A DNA stretch of 49,941 bases from Oscillospiraceae bacterium (GTDB lineage Bacteria > Bacillota > Clostridia > Oscillospirales > Oscillospiraceae). A program made the position numbers and the translations under genes. Under the pieces are notes generated by a model. That model worked only from the letters and a program-made list of their open reading frames with translations, had not been told where the DNA came from and made no database searches. Of the stretch, positions 18,321-27,800 are shown piece by piece; the first letter of the stretch is position 1, and each line of letters opens with the position of its first letter. The stretch is taken from contig JAAWQM010000016.1 in NCBI GenBank assembly GCA_022800525.1, forward strand, positions 1 through 49,941, given 5' to 3'.

Positions 18321-19360
18321 AGGACCACCTGCTCCTCGCCGGAGACGATCTCACCCATGATATAGGCGTCCTCGCCGTTTTCCCGGAGAACGGCCAGAGC
18401 CTTGTCCGCCTGCTCCTTGGGAACAGTGACGCTCATGCCCACGCCCATATTGAAGGTATTATACATATCCCTTTCGGGGATGTTCCCGCTCCGGGCGATG
18501 AAATCAAAGATGGCCGGCGCGCGCAGAGCGGCCTTTTCGATCTTCGCGCCCAGCCCGTCGGGGATGGCGCGGGGGATGTTCTCATAAAACCCGCCGCCGG
18601 TGATATGGGAGATGCCGTGGACCTCCGCCTGCTCCAGCAGGGCCAGCACCGGCTTGACGTAGATGCGGGTGGGGGTCAGCAGGACCTCGCCCAGCCCTCT
18701 GCCGTCCAGAGCCTCGATGGGGGCGTACAGGTCGGCGTTCTCCACCCGGAATACCCGGCGCACCAGGGAGAAGCCGTTGGAGTGGACCCCGGTGGAGGGC
18801 AGGGCGATGACCACGTCGCCCGCAGCGGTCTTGTTCTTGTCAACGACCTTGTCCCGGTCCACCACGCCCACAGTGAAGCCTGCCAGATCGTAGTCGTCCT
18901 CGCGCATGACGCCGGGGTGCTCGGCGGTCTCGCCGCCCACCAGCGCCGCTCCGGACTGGACGCAGCCCTCGGCTACGCCCGCGACAATGGAGGCGATTTT
19001 TTCCGGCACATTCCTGCCGCAGGCGATATAGTCCAGAAAGAACAGCGGCTTCGCGCCGCAGCAGATGACGTCGTTGACGCACATGGCCACGCAGTCGATG
19101 CCGATGGTATCATGCCGGTCCAGAAGCTGGGCGATGCGGATTTTGGTCCCCACGCCGTCGGTGCCGGAGACCAGGCAGGGGTGAGACATCCCGGCGGTGT
19201 CCAGCTGGAACAGCCCGCCGAAGCCGCCGATATTTTCCGCCATCCCGGCGGTCATGGTCCGCGCCACGTGCCGTTTCATCAGCTCCACCGCGCGGTAGCC
19301 CGCCGTGATGTCCACGCCCGCGGCGGCGTAGGACGCGCTGTGACTGTCGGTGTGTTCCAT
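18314..19360 (-). CDS. purM: Phosphoribosylformylglycinamidine cyclo-ligase
   Basis: PurM closes the imidazole ring of FGAM to give AIR (step 5). The protein is 348 residues, starting with YAAAGVDITAGYRAVELMK, with SGTDGVGTKIRIAQ, DCVAMCVNDVICCGA and GGGFYENIPRAIP, all typical of the family and its ATP site. AAGGAGTAAGCA precedes the ATG. It begins three bases after purF and overlaps purN. Confidence 0.98.
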   Translation of the reverse strand: MEHTDSHSASYAAAGVDITAGYRAVELMKRHVARTMTAGMAENIGGFGGLFQLDTAGMSHPCLVSGTDGVGTKIRIAQLLDRHDTIGIDCVAMCVNDVICCGAKPLFFLDYIACGRNVPEKIASIVAGVAEGCVQSGAALVGGETAEHPGVMREDDYDLAGFTVGVVDRDKVVDKNKTAAGDVVIALPSTGVHSNGFSLVRRVFRVENADLYAPIEALDGRGLGEVLLTPTRIYVKPVLALLEQAEVHGISHITGGGFYENIPRAIPDGLGAKIEKAALRAPAIFDFIARSGNIPERDMYNTFNMGVGMSVTVPKEQADKALAVLRENGEDAYIMGEIVSGEEQVVLC

Positions 19361-19363
19361 TGC

Positions 19364-20803
19364 TTACTCCTTCTTATCCCGCTGGGATAGCTTCCGCTCA
19401 AAGCGGTTCTTGCCGGTTGCCGTAGGGACGGCGGTGGGGTACGCGCCGTCAAAGCAGGCGGTGCAGTAGCCGCTGCCATCGCCGCCGCAGGCCATCTTCC
19501 TGGCGTTGTCCACGCTGAGATAGCCCAGGGAATCCACGCCGATCTTCTCCGCGATTTCCTCCAGGGAGAGATGACAGGCGATCAGGTTGTCGGTGGAATC
19601 AATGTCCGTTCCGTAGTAGCAGGGGGCGATAAAGGGCGGCGCGGACACCCGCATATGGATTTCAGACGCGCCCGCTTCCCGCAGCAGGCGGATCGTCCGC
19701 GCGCAGGTGGTCCCCCGGACGATGGAATCGTCGATCATGACCACCCGCTTGCCCCGGACGGCCTCCTCAATGGGGTTGAGCTTGATGCGGACCTGGTCCT
19801 CCCGGCTCTCCTGGCCGGGGGCGATAAAGGTCCGGCCAATATACTTGTTCTTGATGAAGCCCACCTCGTAAGGGATGCCGGACTGCTTGGAGTAGCCGAT
19901 AGCGGCGTCAATGCCGCTGTCCGGCACGCCGATGACCACGTCCGCCTGGACGGGGTGCTCCAGGGCCAGATAGGCCCCGGCCCGGATACGGGCGTTGTGG
20001 ACCGTGCAGCCGTCGATGACGGAATCCGGGCGGGCAAAATAGATGTACTCAAAGACGCACATGCTCTTGGGTACCAGCCCGCAGTGGTCCCGGATGGACC
20101 GCGGGCCGTCCTTGTCGAATACGAGGATCTCCCCCGGCTCCAGGTCCCGCGCCAGCTCCGCGCCCACGGAAGCCAAAGCGCAGCTCTCGCTGGCCACCAC
20201 CCAGCGCCCGTCCGGCGTCCTGCCATAGCAGAGGGGGCGGAAGCCGTGGGGGTCCCGGACGGCAATCAGCTTCGCCGGGGACATGACCACCAGGGAAAAA
20301 GCCCCCTCCAGACGGCTCACCGCCCGGTTGACCGCCTCCTCGATGGAGGGCGCGGTCAGACGCTCCTTGGTGATAATGTAGGAGATGACCTCGGTGTCGC
20401 TGGTGGTGTGGAAGATGGAGCCTTGCAGCTCCAGCTCGGTGCGCAGCTCGCTGGAGTTGACCAGATTGCCGTTGTGGGCCAGGGCCATGCGGCCCTTGAT
20501 GTGGTTGACCAGGATAGGCTGGGCGTTGCTGCGGCCATTGCCGCCGGTGGTGCCGTAGCGGACGTGCCCCACAGCCATGTTCCCGCAGCCCAGGGTCTCC
20601 AGGCGCTGGGCGGTAAAGACGTCGTTGACCAGGCCGGTGTCCTTGTAGGAGCGGAAGAGGCCGTCGTCATTGACCACGATGCCGCAGCTCTCCTGCCCCC
20701 GGTGCTGGAGGGAAAAGAGGCCGTAGTAGGTCATGCGGGCCACGTTGTAGGGTTCCGGACTGTATACGCCGAAAACGCCGCACTCCTCACGAAGTCCGCT
20801 CAT
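19364..20803 (-). CDS. purF: Amidophosphoribosyltransferase
   Basis: This is the committing step, making phosphoribosylamine from PRPP and glutamine. The 479-residue protein begins [12 protein letters not shown]; removal of seven residues would expose Cys8 as the glutaminase nucleophile, as in the Bacillus type. The PRPP loop is [13 protein letters not shown]. The C-terminal segment [14 protein letters not shown] has the cysteines that, with an upstream one, bind the 4Fe-4S cluster of oxygen-sensitive PurF enzymes, consistent with an anaerobe. The start overlaps the purC stop by four bases. Confidence 0.98.
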   Translation of the reverse strand: MSGLREECGVFGVYSPEPYNVARMTYYGLFSLQHRGQESCGIVVNDDGLFRSYKDTGLVNDVFTAQRLETLGCGNMAVGHVRYGTTGGNGRSNAQPILVNHIKGRMALAHNGNLVNSSELRTELELQGSIFHTTSDTEVISYIITKERLTAPSIEEAVNRAVSRLEGAFSLVVMSPAKLIAVRDPHGFRPLCYGRTPDGRWVVASESCALASVGAELARDLEPGEILVFDKDGPRSIRDHCGLVPKSMCVFEYIYFARPDSVIDGCTVHNARIRAGAYLALEHPVQADVVIGVPDSGIDAAIGYSKQSGIPYEVGFIKNKYIGRTFIAPGQESREDQVRIKLNPIEEAVRGKRVVMIDDSIVRGTTCARTIRLLREAGASEIHMRVSAPPFIAPCYYGTDIDSTDNLIACHLSLEEIAEKIGVDSLGYLSVDNARKMACGGDGSGYCTACFDGAYPTAVPTATGKNRFERKLSQRDKKE

Positions 20804-21516
20804 GCCTGCCCTCCAAAGACCCGGCGCATCATTTCCTGATAGGCTTCCTCCACGCTGCCCAGGTCCCGGCGGAAGCGGTCCTTGTCCAGCTTCTCACCCG
20901 TCTTGGCGTCCCAGAAGCGGCAGGTGTCGGGACTGATCTCGTCGGCCAGGACGATGGTCCCATCGCTCAGGCGGCCAAATTCCAGCTTGAAGTCGATGAG
21001 CCGCACGCCGCACCCGGCAAAGAATTCCTTGAGCACCTCGTTGACCTTCAGCGCCATCCCGCGGATGGTGTCGATCTCCTCACGGGTGGCCAGCTTGAGG
21101 GCCAGGGCGTGGGAGGTGTTGAGCAGGGGATCGTGGAGGTCGTCGTTTTTGTAGGAGAACTCGAAGGTGGGCTCGTCGAAGGGGATGCCCTCCTCCACGC
21201 CGTAGCGCTTGGCGAAGGATCCGGCGGAGACGTTGCGGATGATGACCTCCAGAGGCACGATCCGGACCTTCTTGACCACAGTCTCACGGTCGTTGAGCTC
21301 CTTGACCACATGGGTGGGGATGCCGGCCTCGGCCAGCTTGCCCATGAGGAAGTTGCTCATGCGGTTGTTCACCGCGCCCTTGCCCCGGATGGTGCCTTTT
21401 TTCGTGCCGTCGAAGGCGGTGGCGTCGTCCTTGTAGGAGACGATGACCAGCTCCGGGTCCTCGGTGGCGTAGACCTTTTTGGCTTTGCCCTCATAGAGTT
21501 GTTCTTTCTTTTCCAT
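20800..21516 (-). CDS. purC: SAICAR synthetase
   Basis: PurC joins CAIR and aspartate with ATP (step 7). At 238 residues it has [11 protein letters not shown] near the N terminus, [17 protein letters not shown], and [13 protein letters not shown] followed by [14 protein letters not shown], the family signatures. GGAGG precedes the ATG. It is separated from purE, its pathway predecessor, by about 490 bases filled by repeat copy B, so the operon message must cross those hairpins. Confidence 0.97.
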   Translation of the reverse strand: MEKKEQLYEGKAKKVYATEDPELVIVSYKDDATAFDGTKKGTIRGKGAVNNRMSNFLMGKLAEAGIPTHVVKELNDRETVVKKVRIVPLEVIIRNVSAGSFAKRYGVEEGIPFDEPTFEFSYKNDDLHDPLLNTSHALALKLATREEIDTIRGMALKVNEVLKEFFAGCGVRLIDFKLEFGRLSDGTIVLADEISPDTCRFWDAKTGEKLDKDRFRRDLGSVEEAYQEMMRRVFGGQA

Positions 21517-21604
21517 GGTGTGGTTCCTCCATTGTCAAAAATTTTTAATTTTATTCTAATGGTTTCTGTCCGGCAGCCCGGGCGCTGCCCGTCCCGGACC
21601 CTGG

Positions 21605-21990
21605 GCCTGCTTTTCCCTTGTAGGAAAAGCAGGCAAAAGTACCCCAGAACCTGCGGTTCTGGACTCCCTTCTCGGTGATGCCTCCGGCATGACCTCGGCG
21701 GGGGATTTTCAGATACGCCTGCAAATGAAGAGCTGCGGCGCCCCGTGAACAAGAGATCCTTCGGGCATCTGATCTGGGGGTCTGGTAATATCCCGACTCC
21801 GGCTGACGCCCTGTTAAAGGGACAGAGCCATCTGGGCAGTGACGCGCCAGCGGCGCTGCCGGGCCGGCCGTTGGGCCGCAGGCACAATGACGGCCCGGCA
21901 GTGCGTTCTGATGCTGGATGATTCTGTAGGATGCATCTGGCGTAGGGCGCACATTGTGCGCCCGCAAACCGAAGGGCTGATTTGCGGTAA
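21605..21990 (-). repeat. Dispersed modular repeat, copy B (modules 1 and 3)
   Basis: The purE-purC gap (21517-22007) holds this element. The end hairpin GCCTGCTTTTCC/GGAAAAGCAGGC (21605-21634), the hairpin CCAGAACC/GGTTCTGG (21644-21662) and the block at 21723-21834 correspond to module 1 of copy A in order and orientation. Both hairpins stay paired although bases have changed on both sides. Beyond it, CTGCCGGGCCG/CGGCCCGGCAG (21856-21901) and GGGCGCAC-ATT-GTGCGCCC (21945-21963) follow; the latter is part of module 3, also seen near 28061 and 47301. No credible protein is encoded. Confidence 0.85.
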
Positions 21991-22007
21991 CGGCGATGCA
22001 CCGCGGC

Positions 22008-22502
22008 TCAATGATTGAATTCCGCCTCAACCTCACCGTTGGCCTTCAAAGCCTTTTCCGCGCCGGCGGCGCGGTGCGCATCCAGTTTCCCGGCCAGGGA
22101 AGCATCCTCCACCGCCAGAATCTGCACAGCAAGCAAAGCGGCGTTGACGGCCCCGTCAACGGCGACTGTAGCGACCGGGATTCCGGAGGGCATTTGTACC
22201 GTGGACAGGAGGGCGTCAACGCCGTCCATCGTGTTTGACTTCAGGGGAATACCAATCACAGGCAGGGTGGTCTGAGCCGCCAGAGCCCCCGCCAGATGGG
22301 CCGCCATCCCGGCGGCGGCAATGAGCACGCCAAAGCCGTTCTCCCGTGCCTCCCCGGCAAAGGATGCCGCCTGTACGGGCGTGCGGTGCGCGGAATACAC
22401 ATGTACCTCGTGGGGTACGCCAAAGGACGCAAGGGTCTCGGCGGCCTTGCGGACAACGGGCAGGTCACTGGCGCTGCCCATGACGATGCCAACCTTCTTC
22501 AT
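22008..22502 (-). CDS. purE: 5-(carboxyamino)imidazole ribonucleotide mutase
   Basis: PurE produces CAIR (step 6). The 164-residue protein starts [20 protein letters not shown] and carries [14 protein letters not shown] and [18 protein letters not shown], the family's substrate-binding loops. The ATG at 22502 has GGAGG eight bases upstream; longer frames run into the riboswitch and are rejected. It is the first gene of the purine operon. No purK is in the window, so either purK lies elsewhere or this PurE uses CO2 directly (class II); the sequence alone does not settle it for me. Confidence 0.95.
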   Translation of the reverse strand: MKKVGIVMGSASDLPVVRKAAETLASFGVPHEVHVYSAHRTPVQAASFAGEARENGFGVLIAAAGMAAHLAGALAAQTTLPVIGIPLKSNTMDGVDALLSTVQMPSGIPVATVAVDGAVNAALLAVQILAVEDASLAGKLDAHRAAGAEKALKANGEVEAEFNH

Positions 22503-22530
22503 TAGCTGTTCCTCCATAAAAAGAATATGA

Positions 22531-22564
22531 GCAGTCCCTTCCCCCTCTACGGAAAACGGACTGC
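22531..22564 (-). terminator. Riboswitch-controlled terminator ahead of purE
   Basis: On the minus strand GCAGTCC (22558-22564) pairs with GGGACTGC (22531-22538), followed by TCATATTCTTTTT. The 5' arm overlaps the last bases of the ZTP aptamer (CTGGGCAGTCC), so ligand binding and terminator formation should exclude each other. Confidence 0.7.
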
Positions 22565-22640
22565 CCAGACGGACGGCGAAACCTCTCGAACCTGTTTCCT
22601 TGTGGTGCCCCACATTCCCGTCAGTCGCAGGCTGATCTCT
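22562..22640 (-). promoter_or_regulatory. ZMP/ZTP riboswitch (pfl motif)
   Basis: The minus strand upstream of purE carries the pfl pattern: GCGACTGACGG in the first helix, GGGGCACCAC in the joining region, and the conserved 3' element CGCCGTCCGTCTGGGCA that forms the last hairpin and pseudoknot. ZTP riboswitches sense the purine intermediate ZMP and its triphosphate, which accumulate when 10-formyl-THF is short, and turn on purine and folate genes. Here the aptamer precedes all ten enzymes, two of which (purN and purH products) need 10-formyl-THF. The overlapping terminator suggests transcriptional control. Confidence 0.87.
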
Positions 22641-22660
22641 TTGATTGAAAATTTACTTTA

Positions 22661-22689
22661 AGGCTATCATTTTCCGGTGAAAAACGCAA
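22661..22689 (-). promoter_or_regulatory. Candidate promoter of the purine operon
   Basis: On the minus strand TTGCGT (22684-22689) is followed after 17 bases by TAGCCT (22661-22666), placing a start about 20 bases ahead of the aptamer. The -10 match is weak, but position and spacing are right. Confidence 0.4.
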
Positions 22690-22773
22690 GAGATAATCAT
22701 ACAGATTATTTCGTTCTTTTCCACGCTTTCACTATGAAACTTCCATAAATCGTCGTGATTTTGACAGTTTGTC

Positions 22774-22802
22774 TTGACAACCTCCGGAATTTATGCAATA
22801 GT
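22774..22802 (+). promoter_or_regulatory. Promoter ahead of the GrpB-carAB unit
   Basis: A perfect -35 TTGACA (22774-22779) and AATAGT (22797-22802) are 17 bases apart. A second TTGACA lies just upstream at 22761. A transcript from here meets a leader ORF and a terminator before the GrpB gene. It is divergent from the purine promoter. Confidence 0.55.
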
Positions 22803-22845
22803 TTCAATGATAAGCTGTCATCAGCAAGGAAGGAGGTGTCCGGCA

Positions 22846-22917
22846 ATGAAAAAGAATACGTTACGCAGCGGCGGCGCACCTGGCCGGACGGGCTTCCTGG
22901 TTCCCTTGATCTGGTAA
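22846..22917 (+). CDS. Candidate leader peptide, 23 residues
   Basis: A short ORF starts MKKNTLRSGGAPG and ends FLVPLIW then TAA, with AAGGAGG correctly placed about nine bases upstream. It ends five bases before a strong terminator hairpin. Ribosome site, position and the terminator suggest a leader peptide whose translation affects read-through, as seen upstream of many antibiotic-responsive genes in Firmicutes. I recognise no known stalling motif. It could also be the 5' fragment of a decayed gene whose remnant follows. Confidence 0.45.
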   Translation: MKKNTLRSGGAPGRTGFLVPLIW

Positions 22918-22922
22918 CATTT

Positions 22923-22973
22923 CCCGGCATCACGGGCCGCTTCGCCGCCCCGTGTTCGCCGGGCTTTTCTTTT
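22923..22973 (+). terminator. Terminator or attenuator ahead of GrpB
   Basis: CCCGGC-AT-CACGGG (22923-22936) pairs with CCCGTG-TTC-GCCGGG (22949-22963), followed by CTTTTCTTTT. It is a classic intrinsic terminator between a promoter and the genes it should serve, so it is best read as an attenuator. Confidence 0.75.
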
Positions 22974-22975
22974 AA

Positions 22976-23086
22976 TGGTGGGACCTGGAACCGGAACAGC
23001 TGGCGGAGTACCTGCCGCTGCTGTGCGGCCCCGATCTGGAAAGGGTGCGGAATCTCTTGAAGGAACGCGCGCCCGCAGAAAAATAA
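22976..23086 (+). pseudogene. Gene remnant without a start codon
   Basis: A frame of 36 codons begins right after an in-frame TAA and encodes WWDLEPEQLAEYLPLLC followed by GPDLERVRNLLKERAPAEK, then stops at 23084-23086. The composition is convincingly protein-like (an acidic amphipathic helix pattern), but there is no ATG, GTG or TTG, and the terminator precedes it. It looks like the 3' end of a decayed or deleted gene. No family recognised. Confidence 0.4.
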
Positions 23087-23105
23087 ACGGTTGATGGAGG
23101 CCCAT

Positions 23106-23669
23106 ATGGATAAGCCGCTGTCCGAAATGACATTGGAGGAGCTGTGGGAGCTGTTCCCAATCATTCTTTCTGAACCGCAAAGCTGCTGGAAAGACTGGTA
23201 TGAAGAGGAACGGCAGACGATAACGGCTCTCCTGCGCGGGGAGGATATCAGAATCAGCCACATTGGCAGCACGGCCATCCGGCATATCTGGGCCAAGCCA
23301 ATCATCGACATCCTGATCGAACTCCCGGAAGATGCCCCCATGGCCGGGATAAAAGAAACGCTTGTAAACGGCGGGTATATCTGTATGTCCGGGACGGAAA
23401 ACCGGATATCCCTGAATAAGGGCTACACCCGCCAGGGATTTGCGGAGCGGGTCTTTCATGTCCATCTGCGGCGCCGCGGAGACCATGACGAGCTGTATTT
23501 CCGGGATTACATGAACGAGCGCCCCGCTCTTGCAAAGGAATATGAGCGGCTGAAGCTCTCCCTGTGGAAGAAACACGAACACGACCGGGACGGCTATACC
23601 GGCGCGAAGACCGCGTTTGTAAAGAAATATACAGCGCTGGCAAAGGCGGAACTCGGAAGCAAATATTGA
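23106..23669 (+). CDS. GrpB family protein (nucleotidyltransferase fold)
   Basis: The 187-residue protein has the GrpB/UPF0157 hallmarks: RISHIGSTAIRHIWAKPIIDILI in the middle (nucleotidyltransferase-like core with Asp), then RVFHVHLRR and YFRDYMNERPALAKEYERLKLSL. Members are of largely unknown function; the fold resembles nucleotidyltransferases, and some lie beside dephospho-CoA kinase. The ATG at 23106 has GGAGG five bases upstream. It sits behind a promoter, leader ORF and terminator, and 52 bases ahead of carA with no obvious promoter between, so it may share a message with carAB. It has somewhat lower GC than carAB, compatible with acquisition. Confidence 0.85.
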   Translation: MDKPLSEMTLEELWELFPIILSEPQSCWKDWYEEERQTITALLRGEDIRISHIGSTAIRHIWAKPIIDILIELPEDAPMAGIKETLVNGGYICMSGTENRISLNKGYTRQGFAERVFHVHLRRRGDHDELYFRDYMNERPALAKEYERLKLSLWKKHEHDRDGYTGAKTAFVKKYTALAKAELGSKY

Positions 23670-23721
23670 ATGTTTTACAGCAATCGATCCAACTTGAACG
23701 CAACGCGAAGGAGGAATGCGG

Positions 23722-24819
23722 ATGATCCGAAAATATGACGGCAAAATCGTTCTGGCCGACGGCAGCGAATACCTTGGCTGCCGCTTCGGCGCGAAGGAAG
23801 ACCGGGTGTGCGAGCTGGTGTTCAACACCTCCATGGTGGGCTATCAGGAGATTGTCTCCGACCCGTCCTACACCGGACAGCTTGTGGTGATGACCTACCC
23901 CATCATCGGCAACTACGGCGTGACCGACGAGGACTTTGAAACCAAAATTCCCACCATCGGCGGGCTGGTGGTGCGGGAGTACAACGACATCCCCAGCAAC
24001 TTCCGCTACACCAAAACCCTGTCGGAGATTCTGGAGGACTACGGCATCCCCGCCATCGAGGGCGTGGATACCCGGAAGCTCACCCGCGCCATCCGGGACG
24101 GCGGCAGCCAGAAGGCCCTGCTGACCAGCGCCGGTACGCCCGCCGTGGAGGCGGCCGCCCTGCTGAACGCCACGGACCTGCGCCGCGACCAGGTCAGTCA
24201 GGTCAGCTGCAAAAAACGCTGGTACTCCCGCACCTCCAACCACCGCTATACCGTGGTGGCGGTGGACTGCGGCATCAAGCTGAATATTGTCCGATCCCTC
24301 AATGCCAGGGGGTGCAACGTTACCGTGGTGCCCTATGACACTCCCTACCAGACCATCCTGGACATGGAGCCGGATGGGGTGTTCCTCTCCAACGGTCCCG
24401 GCGACCCGGAGGATGTGGCGCCGGTCATTGAGCTGGTCCGCCGTCTGCGGGGAAAGTTCCCCATCTTCGGCATCTGCCTGGGCCACCAGATGATCGCCCT
24501 GGCCTACGGCGGGGAGACCTACAAGCTGAAATTCGGACACCGGGGCGGAAACCACCCGGTCAAGGACCTGTCCACCGGCAGGCTGGAAATCACCAGCCAG
24601 AACCACAGCTACGCCGTGGATGATAAATCCCTGGAGGGCACGGGGCTGGAGGTCACCCACATCAACGTGCTGGACGGCACGGTGGAGGGGCTGTCCTGCC
24701 GGGAGGACCGGGTATTCTCCGTCCAGTACCACCCGGAGAGCGCCCCCGGTCCCCAGGACAGCGGATACCTGTTTGACCGGTTCATTCAGCTGATGGAGGA
24801 GGCGAAGCGCAATGCCTAA
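23722..24819 (+). CDS. carA: Carbamoyl-phosphate synthase small chain
   Basis: CarA releases ammonia from glutamine for the large subunit. It is 365 residues from the ATG at 23722, which has AAGGAGG at 7-base spacing; the ATG six bases earlier is too close to that site. The N-terminal domain has FNTSMVGYQEIVSDPSY; the glutaminase domain has the nucleophile Cys in FGICLGHQ and the His/Glu pair in SVQYHPESAPGP. It overlaps carB by eight bases. No pyrimidine or arginine genes adjoin it, so pathway allocation is open. Confidence 0.97.
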   Translation: MIRKYDGKIVLADGSEYLGCRFGAKEDRVCELVFNTSMVGYQEIVSDPSYTGQLVVMTYPIIGNYGVTDEDFETKIPTIGGLVVREYNDIPSNFRYTKTLSEILEDYGIPAIEGVDTRKLTRAIRDGGSQKALLTSAGTPAVEAAALLNATDLRRDQVSQVSCKKRWYSRTSNHRYTVVAVDCGIKLNIVRSLNARGCNVTVVPYDTPYQTILDMEPDGVFLSNGPGDPEDVAPVIELVRRLRGKFPIFGICLGHQMIALAYGGETYKLKFGHRGGNHPVKDLSTGRLEITSQNHSYAVDDKSLEGTGLEVTHINVLDGTVEGLSCREDRVFSVQYHPESAPGPQDSGYLFDRFIQLMEEAKRNA

Positions 24820-27800
24820 GAGAACGGATCTGAAAAAAATTCTGGTCATCGGCTCAGGCCCCATTGTCATCGGGCAGGCCGCTGAGTTCGACTACGCCGG
24901 CACCCAGGCGTGTCTGGCCCTCCGGGAGGAGGGCTATAAGGTCATCCTCGCCAACTCCAACCCCGCCACCATCATGACCGACACCGCCATTGCGGACAAG
25001 GTCTACATGGAGCCGCTGACGGTGGAATATCTGGCGAAAATTCTGCGTTTTGAGCGGCCTGACGCTATCGTTCCCGGCATCGGCGGGCAGACGGGACTCA
25101 ACCTCGCCATGGAGCTCCAGAAGCAGGGCATTCTGGAGGAGTGCGGCGTGGAGCTGCTGGGTACCAGCTATGAGAGCATCCAGAAAGCCGAGGACCGGGA
25201 GCTGTTCAAGGAGCTGTGCCTGGGCCTGGGCGAGCCGGTGGTCCCCTCCGAGATCACCCGCTCCGAGGAGGAGGCTGTCCAGGCCGCGGCGGACATCGGC
25301 TATCCGGTGATTCTGCGTCCCGCGTTCACCCTGGGCGGCACCGGCGGCGGCTTCGCCAACAACGAGATGGAGCTGCGGGCCATGATGAAGAACGCCCTGG
25401 AGCTGTCCCCGGTCCATCAGGTGCTCATTGAGAAGAGCATCAAGGGCTATAAGGAAATCGAGTACGAGGTGATGCGGGACGCCAACGACACCGCCATCAC
25501 CGTCTGCAACATGGAGAACATCGACCCGGTGGGCATCCACACCGGCGATTCCATCGTCGTGGCGCCCAGCCAGACGCTGACCAACAAGGAGTACCACCTG
25601 CTGCGGGACAGCGCCCTGCGGCTCATCCGCGCGCTGAAGATCGAGGGCGGGTGCAACGTCCAGTTCGCCCTGGACCCCCAGTCCTTCCAGTATTACGTCA
25701 TCGAGGTCAATCCCCGCGTCTCCCGGTCCTCCGCTCTGGCCAGCAAGGCCAGCGGCTATCCCATCGCCCGGGTGTCCGCCAAAATTTCCGTGGGGATGCG
25801 GCTGGAGGAGATCCAGCTTGCCAACACGCCTGCCTGCTTTGAGCCGGCCCTGGACTATGTGGTCACGAAAATGCCCCGGTTTCCCTTCGACAAATTCGGG
25901 TCCGCCAGCAAGGTGCTGTCCACCCAGATGAAGGCCACCGGCGAGGTCATGGCCATCGGCCGGACGCTCCAGGAGAGCATCCTCAAGGCCGTGCGCTCCC
26001 TGGAGGGCGGCGTGGGTCACATCTATATGGAGAAGTTCAACGACTACAACGAGAAGGAGCTGCTGGACTATATCCGCCTGGGGACGGACGACCGCATTTT
26101 CGCCATTGCGGAGCTGATGAGCCGGGGCACCGACCTGGGGCAGATCTGTACAGCTACCCAGATCGACATGCTGTTCCTGGACAAAATCAGCAACATCGTC
26201 CACTATGAGGAGGAGATCAAGGCGCGGCCCTGGGACGGGGACATGCTGCGCCGGGCCAAGCGGCGGGGGTTCTCCGACAAGGCCATCGCGTGGCTGTGGA
26301 AATGCACCGAGCGGGAGGTCTGGGACAAGCGGCAGGAGCTGGGCATCTTCCCGGTCTACAAGATGATCGACACCTGCGCCAGCGAGTTCGACAGCTATGT
26401 GCCCTACTTCTACTCCACCTACGAGGACGAGAACGAGTCCATCGTCTCACCCCACAAGAAGATCATCGTCCTGGGGTCCGGGCCGATCCGCATCGGGCAG
26501 GGCGTGGAGTTCGACTACTCCACCGTCCACGCCGTTCAGACCATCAAGCAGAGCGGCTATGACGCCATCATCATCAACAACAATCCGGAGACCGTGTCCA
26601 CTGACTACACTTGCAGCGACAAGCTGTACTTTGAGCCGCTGACCGTGGAGGACGTGATGAACGTCATCCACCTGGAGCGGCCGGTGGGGGTCATCGCCTC
26701 CCTGGGCGGCCAGACGGCCATCAATCTGGCCCAGCCCCTGCGGGACCACGGCGTGCAGATCATCGGCACGGACTGCGCCGCCATTGAGCGGGCGGAGGAC
26801 CGGCGGGTCTTCGAGCAGGTGCTCCATGAGCTGGACATCCCCCAGCCCAGGGGCGAGGCCGTCACCAATCTGGAAGACGGCGTGCGTGCGGCCAGCGAGA
26901 TCGGCTACCCGGTGCTGGTACGGCCCTCCTTTGTGCTGGGCGGACGGGCAATGGAGATTGTCGCCAATGAGACCATGCTTCGTCACTATCTCAAGACCGC
27001 CGTGGAGGTGGACGCGGAAAAGCCGGTGCTGGTGGACAAGTACATTATCGGCAAGGAGGTGGAGGTGGACGCCATCTGCGACGGCACGGAGGTGTTCGTC
27101 CCCGGCATCATGGAGCTGGTGGAGCGCACAGGGGTCCACTCCGGCGATTCGGTCAGCGTGTATCCCACCTTCTCCATCTCTCAGGAGGTGAAGGAGGTCA
27201 TTCTGGACTACACCCGGAAGCTGGGGCTTGGCATCGGCATCGTCGGGCTGTACAACATCCAGTTTATCGTGGACCGGGAGGAGAAGGTCTATATCATCGA
27301 GGTCAACCCCAGATCCTCCCGGACCGTACCCTTTTTGTCCAAATCCACCGGGTTTTCCCTGGCGGACATCGCCACGAAGGTGATTCTGGGCGAGAGCTTG
27401 CGGGACCAGGGGATTACAGAGCTGTATCCGCCGGAAAAGAAGCGGTGGTACTGCAAGGTTCCCGTGTTCTCCTTCAGCAAGCTCAGCGGCCTGGACGCCT
27501 ACCTGTCCCCGGAGATGAAATCCACCGGGGAGGCCATCGGATATGACGACAGCCTGCCCTACGCCCTCTACAAGGCCATGCAGGCGGCGGGGATGCGGCT
27601 CCAGGACCATGGGACAGTGCTGCTGTCCGTCTGCAAGGAGGACCTGGAGGAGGCGCTGCCGCTGGTAAAGCGGTTCTACCGGCTGGGGTTCAATATTGAG
27701 GCGACTACGGGGACGGCGGATTTCCTGAAGGAGCGCGGCGTCCGGACGCGGCGGAAGCGGGATTATACCGAGGACCCCAAGGATGTGACGGAGGCCATGC

